From Mailhella sp. (GTDB lineage: Bacteria > Desulfobacterota > Desulfovibrionia > Desulfovibrionales > Desulfovibrionaceae), in contig JAFQPD010000045.1 in the NCBI GenBank assembly GCA_017411945.1, positions 1-18,156 of the forward strand: 18,156 nt of DNA. Direction: 5' to 3'. Under the pieces are notes generated by a model. The model made no database searches. It saw only the letters and a program-made list of their open reading frames with translations, and had not been told where the DNA came from. Positions 7,997-14,295 of this stretch are shown here, in pieces (the stretch's first letter is position 1; each line of letters begins with the position of its first letter). The translations under genes and the position numbers were made by a program.

Positions 7997-9016
7997 CTAC
8001 ATCTGCCCCAGCTTTTGCAGGTACCATTCAACAGTCTTCACAATGCCGCTTTCGAAATCCTCCTCCGGCTTCCAGCCAAGCTCTGTCACGATCTTGGTCG
8101 GGTCGATGGCATAGCGGAGGTCGTGGCCCGGGCGGTCGGAAACGAAGGTCTTGAGTTCGGCGTACTTCTTCCCTCCGGCGCGCGGGCGGAGCTCGTCGAG
8201 GATGGCGCACACAGCGTCCAGAATCTGGAGATTATTGCGCTCATTATGGCCGCCGATGTTGTACGTCTCGCCAGAACGGCCTCTGTGATACACGAGATCG
8301 ATGGCCTTGCAATGGTCGAGCACATAGAGCCAGTCGCGGATATTCGCCCCATTGCCGTAAACAGGGATGCTCTCTTCCTTCAGGCACTTGGAGATGATGA
8401 CAGGAATGAACTTCTCAAAGTGCTGCTTGGGGCCGTAGTTGTTGGAGCAGTTCGATGTGGTCACGTTCATGCCATAGGTGTGGTGGCAGGCACGGACTAT
8501 GAAGTCCGAACTGGCCTTGCTGGCCGAATACGGAGAATTGGGGGCGTAGGGCGTGGTTTCGGAAAAGTATCCGGTCTCGCCCAGAGTGCCGTACACTTCG
8601 TCGGTGGAGATATGGTGGAAGCGGCAGCCTTCATAGCCGGGCCTGAACCTGCCGGGGCCGTCCATCCAGTGGCGGCGCGCCGCCTCGATGAGCGTGAACG
8701 TGCCCATGAAGTTGGTTTCCATGAAGGCGCGGGGGCCCTTGATGGAGTTGTCCACATGGCTTTCGGCGGCGAAATGGATGACTCCGCGGATGTCATACCC
8801 GGAGAACAGACTTTCGAGGAGCTCCTCGTCGCAGATGTCGCCCTGCACGAAGGCATAGTTGGGCATGCCTTCGCACTCGGCCACGTTGGCGAGGTCGCCG
8901 GCGTAGGTGAGCTTGTCGAGGTTGATGACGTGGTATTCCGCGTACTTTTCGCAGAAGTACGGAACGAAGTTGGAACCGATGAAGCCGGCGCCGCCGGTGA
9001 CGAGGATGGATGTCAT
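7997..9016 (-). CDS. rfbB: dTDP-glucose 4,6-dehydratase
   Basis: This 339-residue extended short-chain dehydrogenase converts dTDP-D-glucose to dTDP-4-keto-6-deoxy-D-glucose, the second step to dTDP-L-rhamnose. The NAD-binding TGGAGFIG is at residues 7-14. The catalytic TDE (138-140) and Y163-x3-K167 (YSASK) are intact. NNYGPKQHFEKFIP and the RDWLYVLDHC segment are family hallmarks. The ATG has AAAGGA upstream. It is the last gene of the minus-strand operon, 33 nt after the preceding glycosyltransferase, and is separated from its pathway partners rfbA/C/D by two glycosyltransferase genes. A shared terminator lies downstream. Confidence 0.95.
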   Translation of the reverse strand: MTSILVTGGAGFIGSNFVPYFCEKYAEYHVINLDKLTYAGDLANVAECEGMPNYAFVQGDICDEELLESLFSGYDIRGVIHFAAESHVDNSIKGPRAFMETNFMGTFTLIEAARRHWMDGPGRFRPGYEGCRFHHISTDEVYGTLGETGYFSETTPYAPNSPYSASKASSDFIVRACHHTYGMNVTTSNCSNNYGPKQHFEKFIPVIISKCLKEESIPVYGNGANIRDWLYVLDHCKAIDLVYHRGRSGETYNIGGHNERNNLQILDAVCAILDELRPRAGGKKYAELKTFVSDRPGHDLRYAIDPTKIVTELGWKPEEDFESGIVKTVEWYLQKLGQM

Positions 9017-9049
9017 GAGCTTTCCTTTCGTTTGGCAGGTACGCCCATT

Positions 9050-10222
9050 CTACAGGTTCGACTCATTAAGAAAAGCCTGTATCTGGTTCAGAGCAAATTT
9101 TTCTCTGGCATAAAGGGCCTTATATTTTCTGCGCATCTTTCCAGCCGAAAAAAACGAAAGGAACTTGTATTTGTATTTGCTGATGAACAGTTCCTTCAAG
9201 TTTTTATTCGAAACAGTATTGCGTTCCATCCATGCACAGCATTCGTCAGAATAGGGATCGTCAAAATAGTCATAGACGTCAGAGCGCAGTCTGAACATCT
9301 TCCTGTGCTTTTTCTCTATCTTTCTTCCATTAGCGTAGTATGCATACTTGTACACGAGCTTCCCAAGCTCTTCCTGTCCTGCCTCTTCCAGCCATTTTTC
9401 ATAAAGCAGGCTGAGCTCCCACACAGGGTCGCCGGGCTTGGCGTGGAGTGCGAGCATGACCCTGTGGGCACCGGAATCGAAACCTGTGAAGTGGAAAAAG
9501 CGAAGAGGCCGCCCGTTGACGGACCAGCCCTCATGCTGTGAGCCCGATACCTTTCTGTGGGAAAGGTTCCAGGTAGCTACGTTATACTCCGGCAGATGGA
9601 TGATTCCAATGAAATCGAACAGTCCGGGAGCTATGTCGCCCCACTTCTGGTCGGTGAACATGCCGTTGGGGATATCGTCGTAGCAATAGCCCATCAGCCT
9701 GTCGTTCCACCAGCGAAGGAAGCGCATGCCTCTGCTGTCGCTTTTCACGGCAAGGAATCCGAAATTATACACGCCGTATTTCAAAGCGCACAGCTCATCA
9801 TCCACAATGCCCCGGGGCGCAGTGGCGGGCGCCGTGCTGTGGGGCGTGAACAGCACGCTGTTTTCCTCCAGCATGTCGCTGACAGGGGCAAGGGAACCGA
9901 AGACCCCTATGTCGGGATCGAGGTAGACCAGTCTGTCCACTCCCAGTTCCTTGATGATATGAAGGGCCGCCGCGCCTTTCACAGCCGTGCACAGCTCTAC
10001 GACATCGTGCAGAAAAGTCCACTTCCTGAAGTTTTCGACTTCGATGATGTCCTCGATGTTCCACACATAGTCGAATTCTTCGTTCTCTCTGTCGAAGCCG
10101 GGCGGCAGATCATCCGATATGACAAGATGCAGCACGGCATCCTCATTGTGCATCTTCAATGTTTTTGCCAGAACCCTCGCCTTCGGTATATAGCATGCCG
10201 TCACACTGGTAAAAAAATGCAT
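9050..10222 (-). CDS. GT-A fold glycosyltransferase (GT8-like, DPD motif)
   Basis: This 390-residue cytoplasmic enzyme is predicted to transfer a sugar from a nucleotide donor to a growing surface glycan. The N-terminus MHFFTSVTACYIPKARVLAKTL resembles GT8-like proteins. ELCTAVK followed by DRLVYLDPDIGVFG gives the metal-binding D102-P-D104. A long lysine- and aromatic-rich C-terminal region (about 290-390) may help membrane association. The start is the ATG at 10222, one base after the upstream stop, with GGAG six bases ahead. A GTG at 10234 could add four residues but has no good ribosome binding site. Donor and linkage cannot be told; neighbouring rfb genes make rhamnose a possibility, but GT8-like enzymes more often use hexose donors. 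Confidence 0.8.
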   Translation of the reverse strand: MHFFTSVTACYIPKARVLAKTLKMHNEDAVLHLVISDDLPPGFDRENEEFDYVWNIEDIIEVENFRKWTFLHDVVELCTAVKGAAALHIIKELGVDRLVYLDPDIGVFGSLAPVSDMLEENSVLFTPHSTAPATAPRGIVDDELCALKYGVYNFGFLAVKSDSRGMRFLRWWNDRLMGYCYDDIPNGMFTDQKWGDIAPGLFDFIGIIHLPEYNVATWNLSHRKVSGSQHEGWSVNGRPLRFFHFTGFDSGAHRVMLALHAKPGDPVWELSLLYEKWLEEAGQEELGKLVYKYAYYANGRKIEKKHRKMFRLRSDVYDYFDDPYSDECCAWMERNTVSNKNLKELFISKYKYKFLSFFSAGKMRRKYKALYAREKFALNQIQAFLNESNL

Positions 10223-10223
10223 G

Positions 10224-11537
10224 TCAGGCTCCACATTTCAGCTTATCCATGAACCCGGATATGGAGGAGCAGATATCCTCGAGCCGAGTCCTGTCCAGTA
10301 TCAGCCCCTTATCATAACTGCGCACCCTGCGGGCCGGTGCGCCCAGGTCGAAGCATACGAGAGGAAGCCCCATGAGCATGGCTTCGGCCGTCGTATAGGA
10401 AAAGGTCTCCGGCCACATGGAAGGGATGAAAACGCAGTTCACCCCATGGGCCTCCAACAGCTCCGGGAGTTTCTCGCGCCTGTATTTCCCCAGCACCCGT
10501 ATGTTCCTCAGCGGAGCAGAGCATTCCCCTGCCAGGATGAAGTCCAGTCCGCCCCACTGGTCGCATCTGTCGTCGAGATACTGCAGAACAGAGCTCCCCT
10601 TGGAAACGGAAGATATGTTCCCAAGAATGGCCACCACTGTTTTCCCCATGCCGCAGCGAACAGGGCGCAAATACGGCACCGCATGAGGCTTCACCTCTAT
10701 TTTATGTGAGATATGCGGATAGTAGCGGCAGAAAATATCCGCCACTGACCTGTCGAAGGCCACGACTTTATCGACGCAGGCAAAAAACTCTGCAAAAGCC
10801 CTGCGCCACGACTCCACAGACTCCGCCCCGGAAAGCAGCACCCCGTTCGACCAGTCATCCTGAGCGAGGCGAAGCGTACGGAAGCAGGCCCTGCACCTCT
10901 GCATATCCGTATCAGCCCCGCAGTACTCTCCAGCACTGCCCATCAGCGTGAAGCTGGGGCAGCAGGCATGGTAGTCGTGGCACAGGAAAAGGAGTTCTCT
11001 GCCTTTCTTCACTCTTTTCAGGATATCGAGCATCCTGAGCGCATCATAGCTGACCAGCTCGCTGACGATGAACTTAGACACATTCATAGACGCAAAGATC
11101 CGCTCAAGGACCTCATAGCTCTCGACATCTATGCTGTGTCCTTCGCTCCCCGCGTACAGCTCGCAGTGGAAGTTGCACCTGTGGGGAATGCGCCTCACCC
11201 GGAGGACATTCGCCTCACCAAGAAGCCTCTCCTTCTCGATATCGAAATACGCATTCGCTCCGCCGCCAAGGCTATGATCGATAAAAACGATGGTCGCAGA
11301 GGTCTTCAGCAGGCGGCAGACCCTGCTGTTCAGCATCTTCTTATACGAACAGCCCAATATCGTATAAGATATAGAAGGAAACTCCACCTTCCTTTCGTAT
11401 ATTCTGGCATTCAGAAAAAATATGCTTCTGCTGCCTTCCGCATAATGCTTGCGAAGAACGACATGCCCCAGCACCCCGTATTCCTTCTGCCTTGAACCTT
11501 CGCGAAGCGAACTCCTGTTCTTGAAGAATATTTTCAT
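10224..11537 (-). CDS. GT-B fold glycosyltransferase (GT4-like) with a cysteine motif
   Basis: This is a 437-residue predicted glycosyltransferase. The C-terminal half has the GT4 hallmark PSMWPETFSYTTAEAMLMGLP with the donor-binding glutamates. The N-terminal half has a glycine-rich GGGANAYF (about 91-98). In the middle, HDYHACCPSF (187-196) is followed by C206, C215 and C218. This His/Cys pattern (HDY...CP...C...CxxC) recurs in some GT4-like enzymes and may bind zinc. The ATG at 11537 is chosen for its GGGAG five bases upstream. GTG at 11561, overlapping the rfbD stop, and ATG at 11549 are less likely alternatives. AT content is higher than in the flanking rfb genes, a usual sign of exchanged glycan genes. 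Donor sugar unknown. Confidence 0.78.
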   Translation of the reverse strand: MKIFFKNRSSLREGSRQKEYGVLGHVVLRKHYAEGSRSIFFLNARIYERKVEFPSISYTILGCSYKKMLNSRVCRLLKTSATIVFIDHSLGGGANAYFDIEKERLLGEANVLRVRRIPHRCNFHCELYAGSEGHSIDVESYEVLERIFASMNVSKFIVSELVSYDALRMLDILKRVKKGRELLFLCHDYHACCPSFTLMGSAGEYCGADTDMQRCRACFRTLRLAQDDWSNGVLLSGAESVESWRRAFAEFFACVDKVVAFDRSVADIFCRYYPHISHKIEVKPHAVPYLRPVRCGMGKTVVAILGNISSVSKGSSVLQYLDDRCDQWGGLDFILAGECSAPLRNIRVLGKYRREKLPELLEAHGVNCVFIPSMWPETFSYTTAEAMLMGLPLVCFDLGAPARRVRSYDKGLILDRTRLEDICSSISGFMDKLKCGA

Positions 11538-11557
11538 GACTGCTCCCATCTCCTGCT

Positions 11558-12394
11558 TCACCGCTTCTCATCCAGCGCCTGCAGGCATCGCTTCAGGCCA
11601 TCTCGCCAATGTGGGATGGCAAGGCCGAAATCGCGGCGCACCTTTGCCTTGTTCAGCACACTGCAGGCAGGGCGCGCGGCCTTGGCAGGATACTCGCCTG
11701 TTTCCAGCGGGCACACGGCACAGGCAAGGCCGCTTTCCTCCATGATGGCGACCGCGAAGTCGTACCAGCTGGCTACGCCTTCATTGCTGTAATGATAGAC
11801 TTCCTTCATGCCGGGCTTTATCTGCGGAAGCATGGCCGCAATGGCGGAGGCAAGGTCGGCGGCATAGGTGGGCGTACCTATCTGATCGAAAACGACGCCC
11901 AGAGATTCGCGCTCCGCTCCAAGTCTGCGCATGGTCTTCACAAAATTCGTGCCAAAACTGGAGTAGAGCCATGAGGTGCGGATGACCGCGGCTGTCTCGG
12001 CTCCATGCAGCACGGCGTTCTCTCCGGCCAGCTTGGTCGCTCCATAGACCGATAGAGGATTCACGGCATCGGCTTCCTTGTATGGGCGGCAGGCCGTGCC
12101 GTCGAAAACATAGTCCGTCGAGATATGGAGGATGCGCCTTCCATGCTTCGCCAGCAGGGCCGGACCTAAGCGATTGGTGCGATCGGCATTCTCGAAGTCG
12201 CCTTCGGCCTTGTCCACAGCGGTATAGGCCGCACAGTTGATGACGAAGTCGAACTTCTGAGCCTTGAAGAAGGCATGCACGGCCCCCTCATCGCCGATAT
12301 CCAGTTCCTTCCTCCCTGCATAGACGGCGGAATCTCCAAGGAGCATCCGCAGCTCCCTGCCGAGCTGGCCGTCTGCGCCTATTATGAGAAACAT
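11558..12394 (-). CDS. rfbD: dTDP-4-dehydrorhamnose reductase
   Basis: This 278-residue short-chain dehydrogenase performs the last step to dTDP-L-rhamnose, the NAD(P)H-dependent reduction of dTDP-4-keto-L-rhamnose. The nucleotide-binding GADGQLG is at 6-12, STDYVFDG at 92-99 and the catalytic Y117-x3-K121 (YGATK) is intact. RTSWLYS and GTPTYAADLA follow, as expected. The start overlaps the rfbC end by 13 nt and has GGAG upstream within rfbC. Its end lies about 20 nt before the chosen start of the GT4-like gene. Confidence 0.95.
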   Translation of the reverse strand: MFLIIGADGQLGRELRMLLGDSAVYAGRKELDIGDEGAVHAFFKAQKFDFVINCAAYTAVDKAEGDFENADRTNRLGPALLAKHGRRILHISTDYVFDGTACRPYKEADAVNPLSVYGATKLAGENAVLHGAETAAVIRTSWLYSSFGTNFVKTMRRLGAERESLGVVFDQIGTPTYAADLASAIAAMLPQIKPGMKEVYHYSNEGVASWYDFAVAIMEESGLACAVCPLETGEYPAKAARPACSVLNKAKVRRDFGLAIPHWRDGLKRCLQALDEKR

Positions 12395-12933
12395 GACTCG
12401 AACTCCGCGAAGGGCTTGTAGAGCCTGTCCTTCTCCGACGTGAGCGCATGGCTCATGTCGATGCGCCAGTCGATGCCGAGGGCCGGGTCATCGAAGCAAA
12501 GGCCTCCTTCCGCTTCCCTGCAGTACAGGTTGTCGCATTTGTAGGAGAACACGGCTGTCTTGCTGAGCACGGAAAAGCCGTGAGCAAAGCCGCGCGGAAT
12601 AAGGAGCTGGCGCATGTTCTCGGCAGAAAGCTCCACGGCGACGTGCCTGCCATAGGAAGGGGAGCCTTTTCGCAGATCCACAGCCACGTCGAGCACACAG
12701 CCTTCCAGCACACGCACGAGCTTGGCCTGGGCGTGCTCGCCCTTCTGAAAATGCAGGCCTCGCACAGTGCCATAGCCAGACTTGGACTGGTTGTCCTGGA
12801 TGAAGTCGTAATGCAGGCCCGCCGCTTCGAACTTCGCCTTGCTGTAACTTTCGAAAAAGTATCCCCGCCTATCCTCGAAGAGGCGAGGCTCCACGACGTA
12901 GACGCCAGCTATACCAGTATCAATGAAGTGCAT
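12382..12933 (-). CDS. rfbC: dTDP-4-dehydrorhamnose 3,5-epimerase
   Basis: This 183-residue cupin-fold enzyme epimerises C3 and C5 of dTDP-4-keto-6-deoxyglucose. RGLHFQ supplies the catalytic base H61. The substrate-stacking/acid tyrosines are expected at Y131 and Y137 (FSYKCDNLY), and DDPALGIDW is the family's C-terminal motif. The length is normal. It overlaps rfbA by 14 nt and rfbD by 13 nt, so the three are translationally coupled. GAGGA precedes the ATG. Confidence 0.95.
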   Translation of the reverse strand: MHFIDTGIAGVYVVEPRLFEDRRGYFFESYSKAKFEAAGLHYDFIQDNQSKSGYGTVRGLHFQKGEHAQAKLVRVLEGCVLDVAVDLRKGSPSYGRHVAVELSAENMRQLLIPRGFAHGFSVLSKTAVFSYKCDNLYCREAEGGLCFDDPALGIDWRIDMSHALTSEKDRLYKPFAEFESCFS

Positions 12934-13810
12934 GGGCTTCCTCGAATACTTTCATAAGATAATCGCGATATCCCGTTCCCTGCTTCAGGCCGCTGATATG
13001 GGCTTCCATCTCAGCATCGCCGATAAATTTCTTGCGGTAGGCTATCTCTTCCACGCAGGCGATCTTGAGGCCCTGCCGCTTCTCGATGATCTGCATGAAG
13101 CGGCCCGCATCGGAAAGGCTGTCCGGCGTTCCGGCATCCAGCCACGCAATGCCGCGCCCCATCGGCACCACGCTCATGCGGCCTTCGTTCAGGTACAGGT
13201 TGTTGAGGTCGGTTATCTCCAGCTCGCCGCGCGCGGAAGGCTGAAGCCCTGCGGCTTTCCTGCATACGTCGCCGGGGTAGAAATACAGCCCCACGCTGGC
13301 ATAGCTGGATTTGGGAACGGCAGGCTTCTCCTCAATGCTCACGGCGTGGAGCTCCTCGTCGAACTCCACCACGCCGAAACGCTCCGGGTCGGCAACGTGA
13401 TAGGCGAAAATGGTGGCCCGCTGGCCTTCATTGCGCTTCACGGCCTGCTGGTACGCCGTCAGCTGGTCCCCCATATAGAAAATATTGTCGCCAAGGATGA
13501 GGCATACGTCGTCGCCATCCAAAAAGTCAGCTCCCAGCGTAAATGCCTGAGCGATGCCCCTCGGTTCGGGCTGGACCATGTAGGACAGCCTGAGCCCGAG
13601 CCGGGAGCCGTCGCCGAGGAGCTTCTCGATGTTCGGCGTATCCTGCGGAGTGGATATGATGAGGATCTCGCGGATATCGAACAGCATCAGCGTAGACAGC
13701 GGATAATAGATCATGGGCTTGTCGTATACGGGCAGAAGCTGTTTCGATGTTATCCTGGTGAGCGGGTACAGCCTCGTACCGCTGCCGCCAGCAAGCAGAA
13801 TGCCTTTCAT
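12920..13810 (-). CDS. rfbA: Glucose-1-phosphate thymidylyltransferase
   Basis: This 296-residue nucleotidyltransferase makes dTDP-glucose from dTTP and glucose-1-phosphate, the first step of dTDP-rhamnose synthesis. The nucleotide-binding GGSGTRLYP is at 8-16, with TSKQLLPVYDKPMIYYPLS after it. LGDN has D108, the EKP motif is at 161-163 and WLDAGTPDS has D225, all as in RmlA. The length is that of the short RmlA class. The ATG has GAGGA five bases upstream. It is the first gene of the minus-strand operon rfbA-C-D-GT-GT-rfbB. The 180 nt upstream has no clear consensus promoter; a better candidate lies further away at 14139-14167. Confidence 0.96.
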   Translation of the reverse strand: MKGILLAGGSGTRLYPLTRITSKQLLPVYDKPMIYYPLSTLMLFDIREILIISTPQDTPNIEKLLGDGSRLGLRLSYMVQPEPRGIAQAFTLGADFLDGDDVCLILGDNIFYMGDQLTAYQQAVKRNEGQRATIFAYHVADPERFGVVEFDEELHAVSIEEKPAVPKSSYASVGLYFYPGDVCRKAAGLQPSARGELEITDLNNLYLNEGRMSVVPMGRGIAWLDAGTPDSLSDAGRFMQIIEKRQGLKIACVEEIAYRKKFIGDAEMEAHISGLKQGTGYRDYLMKVFEEAHALH

Positions 13811-13887
13811 TGCTTCCTCGCACTAGTCGAAAAAAGATTCCATGGCCGCACAGACAAGGGGAATCCTGCCCGTTTTCTTTTCAGCTC

Positions 13888-13906
13888 AGTCCAAATAGTG
13901 TGGACT
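13888..13906. repeat. 6-bp inverted repeat upstream of rfbA
   Basis: AGTCCA (13888-13893) and TGGACT (13901-13906) flank seven bases. It lies about 80-95 nt upstream of the rfbA start. It could be an operator half-site pair or a small leader hairpin; nothing identifies a binding protein. The rest of 13811-13987 shows no gene. Confidence 0.3.
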
Positions 13907-13987
13907 TCCTGAAGAACATTCGGCCACAGCTCCATAGCTGGGTACAGGCTATCTCTGCTCCTTTTATACTGCAGTTATATTTTTAGT

Positions 13988-14060
13988 TTGGCGAAGCCGT
14001 ATTTGGTGCGGAGCGGAAAGCGTGGACGGAAGGCGGCGAGGCGAAAAGTTAAAAGCAAAG
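13988..14060. other. Purine-skewed intergenic block, no gene
   Basis: The plus strand here is strongly purine-rich (GGCGAAG, GGAGCGGAAAG, GGACGGAAGG and similar runs) and runs directly into the 19-bp hairpin. Both strands stay open for short frames: 47 codons on the minus strand (14118-13975, ATG) and 64 on the plus strand (TTG at 13988). Neither has a ribosome binding site, and both cross the hairpin, so neither is called as a gene. It may be a dispersed intergenic repeat or a leader. Confidence 0.35.
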
Positions 14061-14096
14061 CCCCGCAAGGATTTGCTTCCTTGCGGGGCTTTGCTT
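14053..14096 (-). terminator. Perfect 19-bp hairpin, terminator-like on the minus strand
   Basis: Left arm 14053-14071 (AAGCAAAGCCCCGCAAGGA) and right arm 14078-14096 are exact reverse complements around a 6-nt loop. On the minus strand the stem runs into TT-AAC-TTTT, an interrupted U-tract; on the plus strand there is no T-run. It lies between the RTX gene and rfbA and could stop read-through or attenuate transcription starting at the promoter near 14139-14167. Confidence 0.6.
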
Positions 14097-14138
14097 CTGG
14101 TGGTCCCTGTAGCCACATAATATGCTTGCTAACTAATT

Positions 14139-14167
14139 TATATAGTTACTCTAATTTAGTCAATCAA
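14139..14167 (-). promoter_or_regulatory. Candidate sigma-70 promoter firing toward rfbA
   Basis: Read on the minus strand, TTGATT (14167-14162) and TATATA (14144-14139) are separated by exactly 17 nt. This is the best consensus match in the 485-nt gap. A transcript would start near 14132 and meet the 19-bp hairpin after about 36 nt. It sits in the AT-rich island, where chance matches are more likely. Confidence 0.42.
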
Positions 14168-14186
14168 AAGGAGTTTTTATAACATA

Positions 14187-14200
14187 CTTATAGCTATAAG
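14187..14200. repeat. 14-bp perfect palindrome
   Basis: CTTATAGCTATAAG is self-complementary, 8 nt before the hairpin at 14209-14231. It may be a dimeric regulator site or part of a mobile-element end. Confidence 0.45.
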
Positions 14201-14208
14201 CTTTTTGG

Positions 14209-14233
14209 AACCACCAGCCTAGCTGGTGGTTTT
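14209..14233 (+). terminator. 10-bp hairpin with three-base loop and T-run
   Basis: AACCACCAGC (14209-14218) and GCTGGTGGTT (14222-14231) pair perfectly around CTA, and a T-run follows on the plus strand. It looks like a plus-strand terminator, but no plus-strand gene lies before it. It also recalls the subterminal hairpins of IS200/IS605-type element ends, without any transposase nearby. Confidence 0.5.
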
Positions 14234-14242
14234 CGTTTAACC

Positions 14243-14280
14243 AAAAAGCAGGGACCCGTTTCGGCGAGTCCCTGCTTCTT
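14243..14280. terminator. Terminator of the RTX adhesin gene
   Basis: Stem AAGCAGGGAC (14246-14255) pairs with GTCCCTGCTT (14268-14277). On the minus strand it is followed by five T (14247-14243), about 20 nt after the RTX stop. The plus strand after it is also T-rich, so it may work in both directions. Confidence 0.8.
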
Positions 14281-14295
14281 TTGTTTTATGGATGA

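Larger units (their letters stand above)
14111..14210. other. AT-rich island (26% GC) in the RTX-rfb gap
   Basis: Only 26 of these 100 bases are G or C, in a genome of about 60% GC. No open frame with a start codon and ribosome binding site is present, although AAAAGGAG occurs at 14166-14173 on the plus strand. It contains a 14-bp perfect palindrome at 14187-14200 and ends at a 10-bp hairpin. It could be a promoter region or the remnant of a mobile element. Confidence 0.5.

Noticed and set aside
8015..9541. A 508-codon plus-strand frame across rfbB and the neighbouring glycosyltransferase
   Set aside because: It crosses two genes with intact catalytic motifs on the other strand and shows no domain of its own.
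13975..14118. A 47-codon minus-strand frame starting with ATG (MWLQGPPEAKPRK...)
   Set aside because: There is no ribosome binding site, and a third of it is the 19-bp hairpin, so composition rather than coding explains it.
13988..14182. A 64-codon plus-strand frame starting with TTG
   Set aside because: It has no ribosome binding site, crosses the hairpin and continues into the AT-rich island with an abrupt change of residue composition.
14097..14240. CRISPR array or tRNA in the intergenic gap
   Set aside because: There are no regularly spaced repeats, and the hairpins do not form a cloverleaf or carry a T-arm motif.
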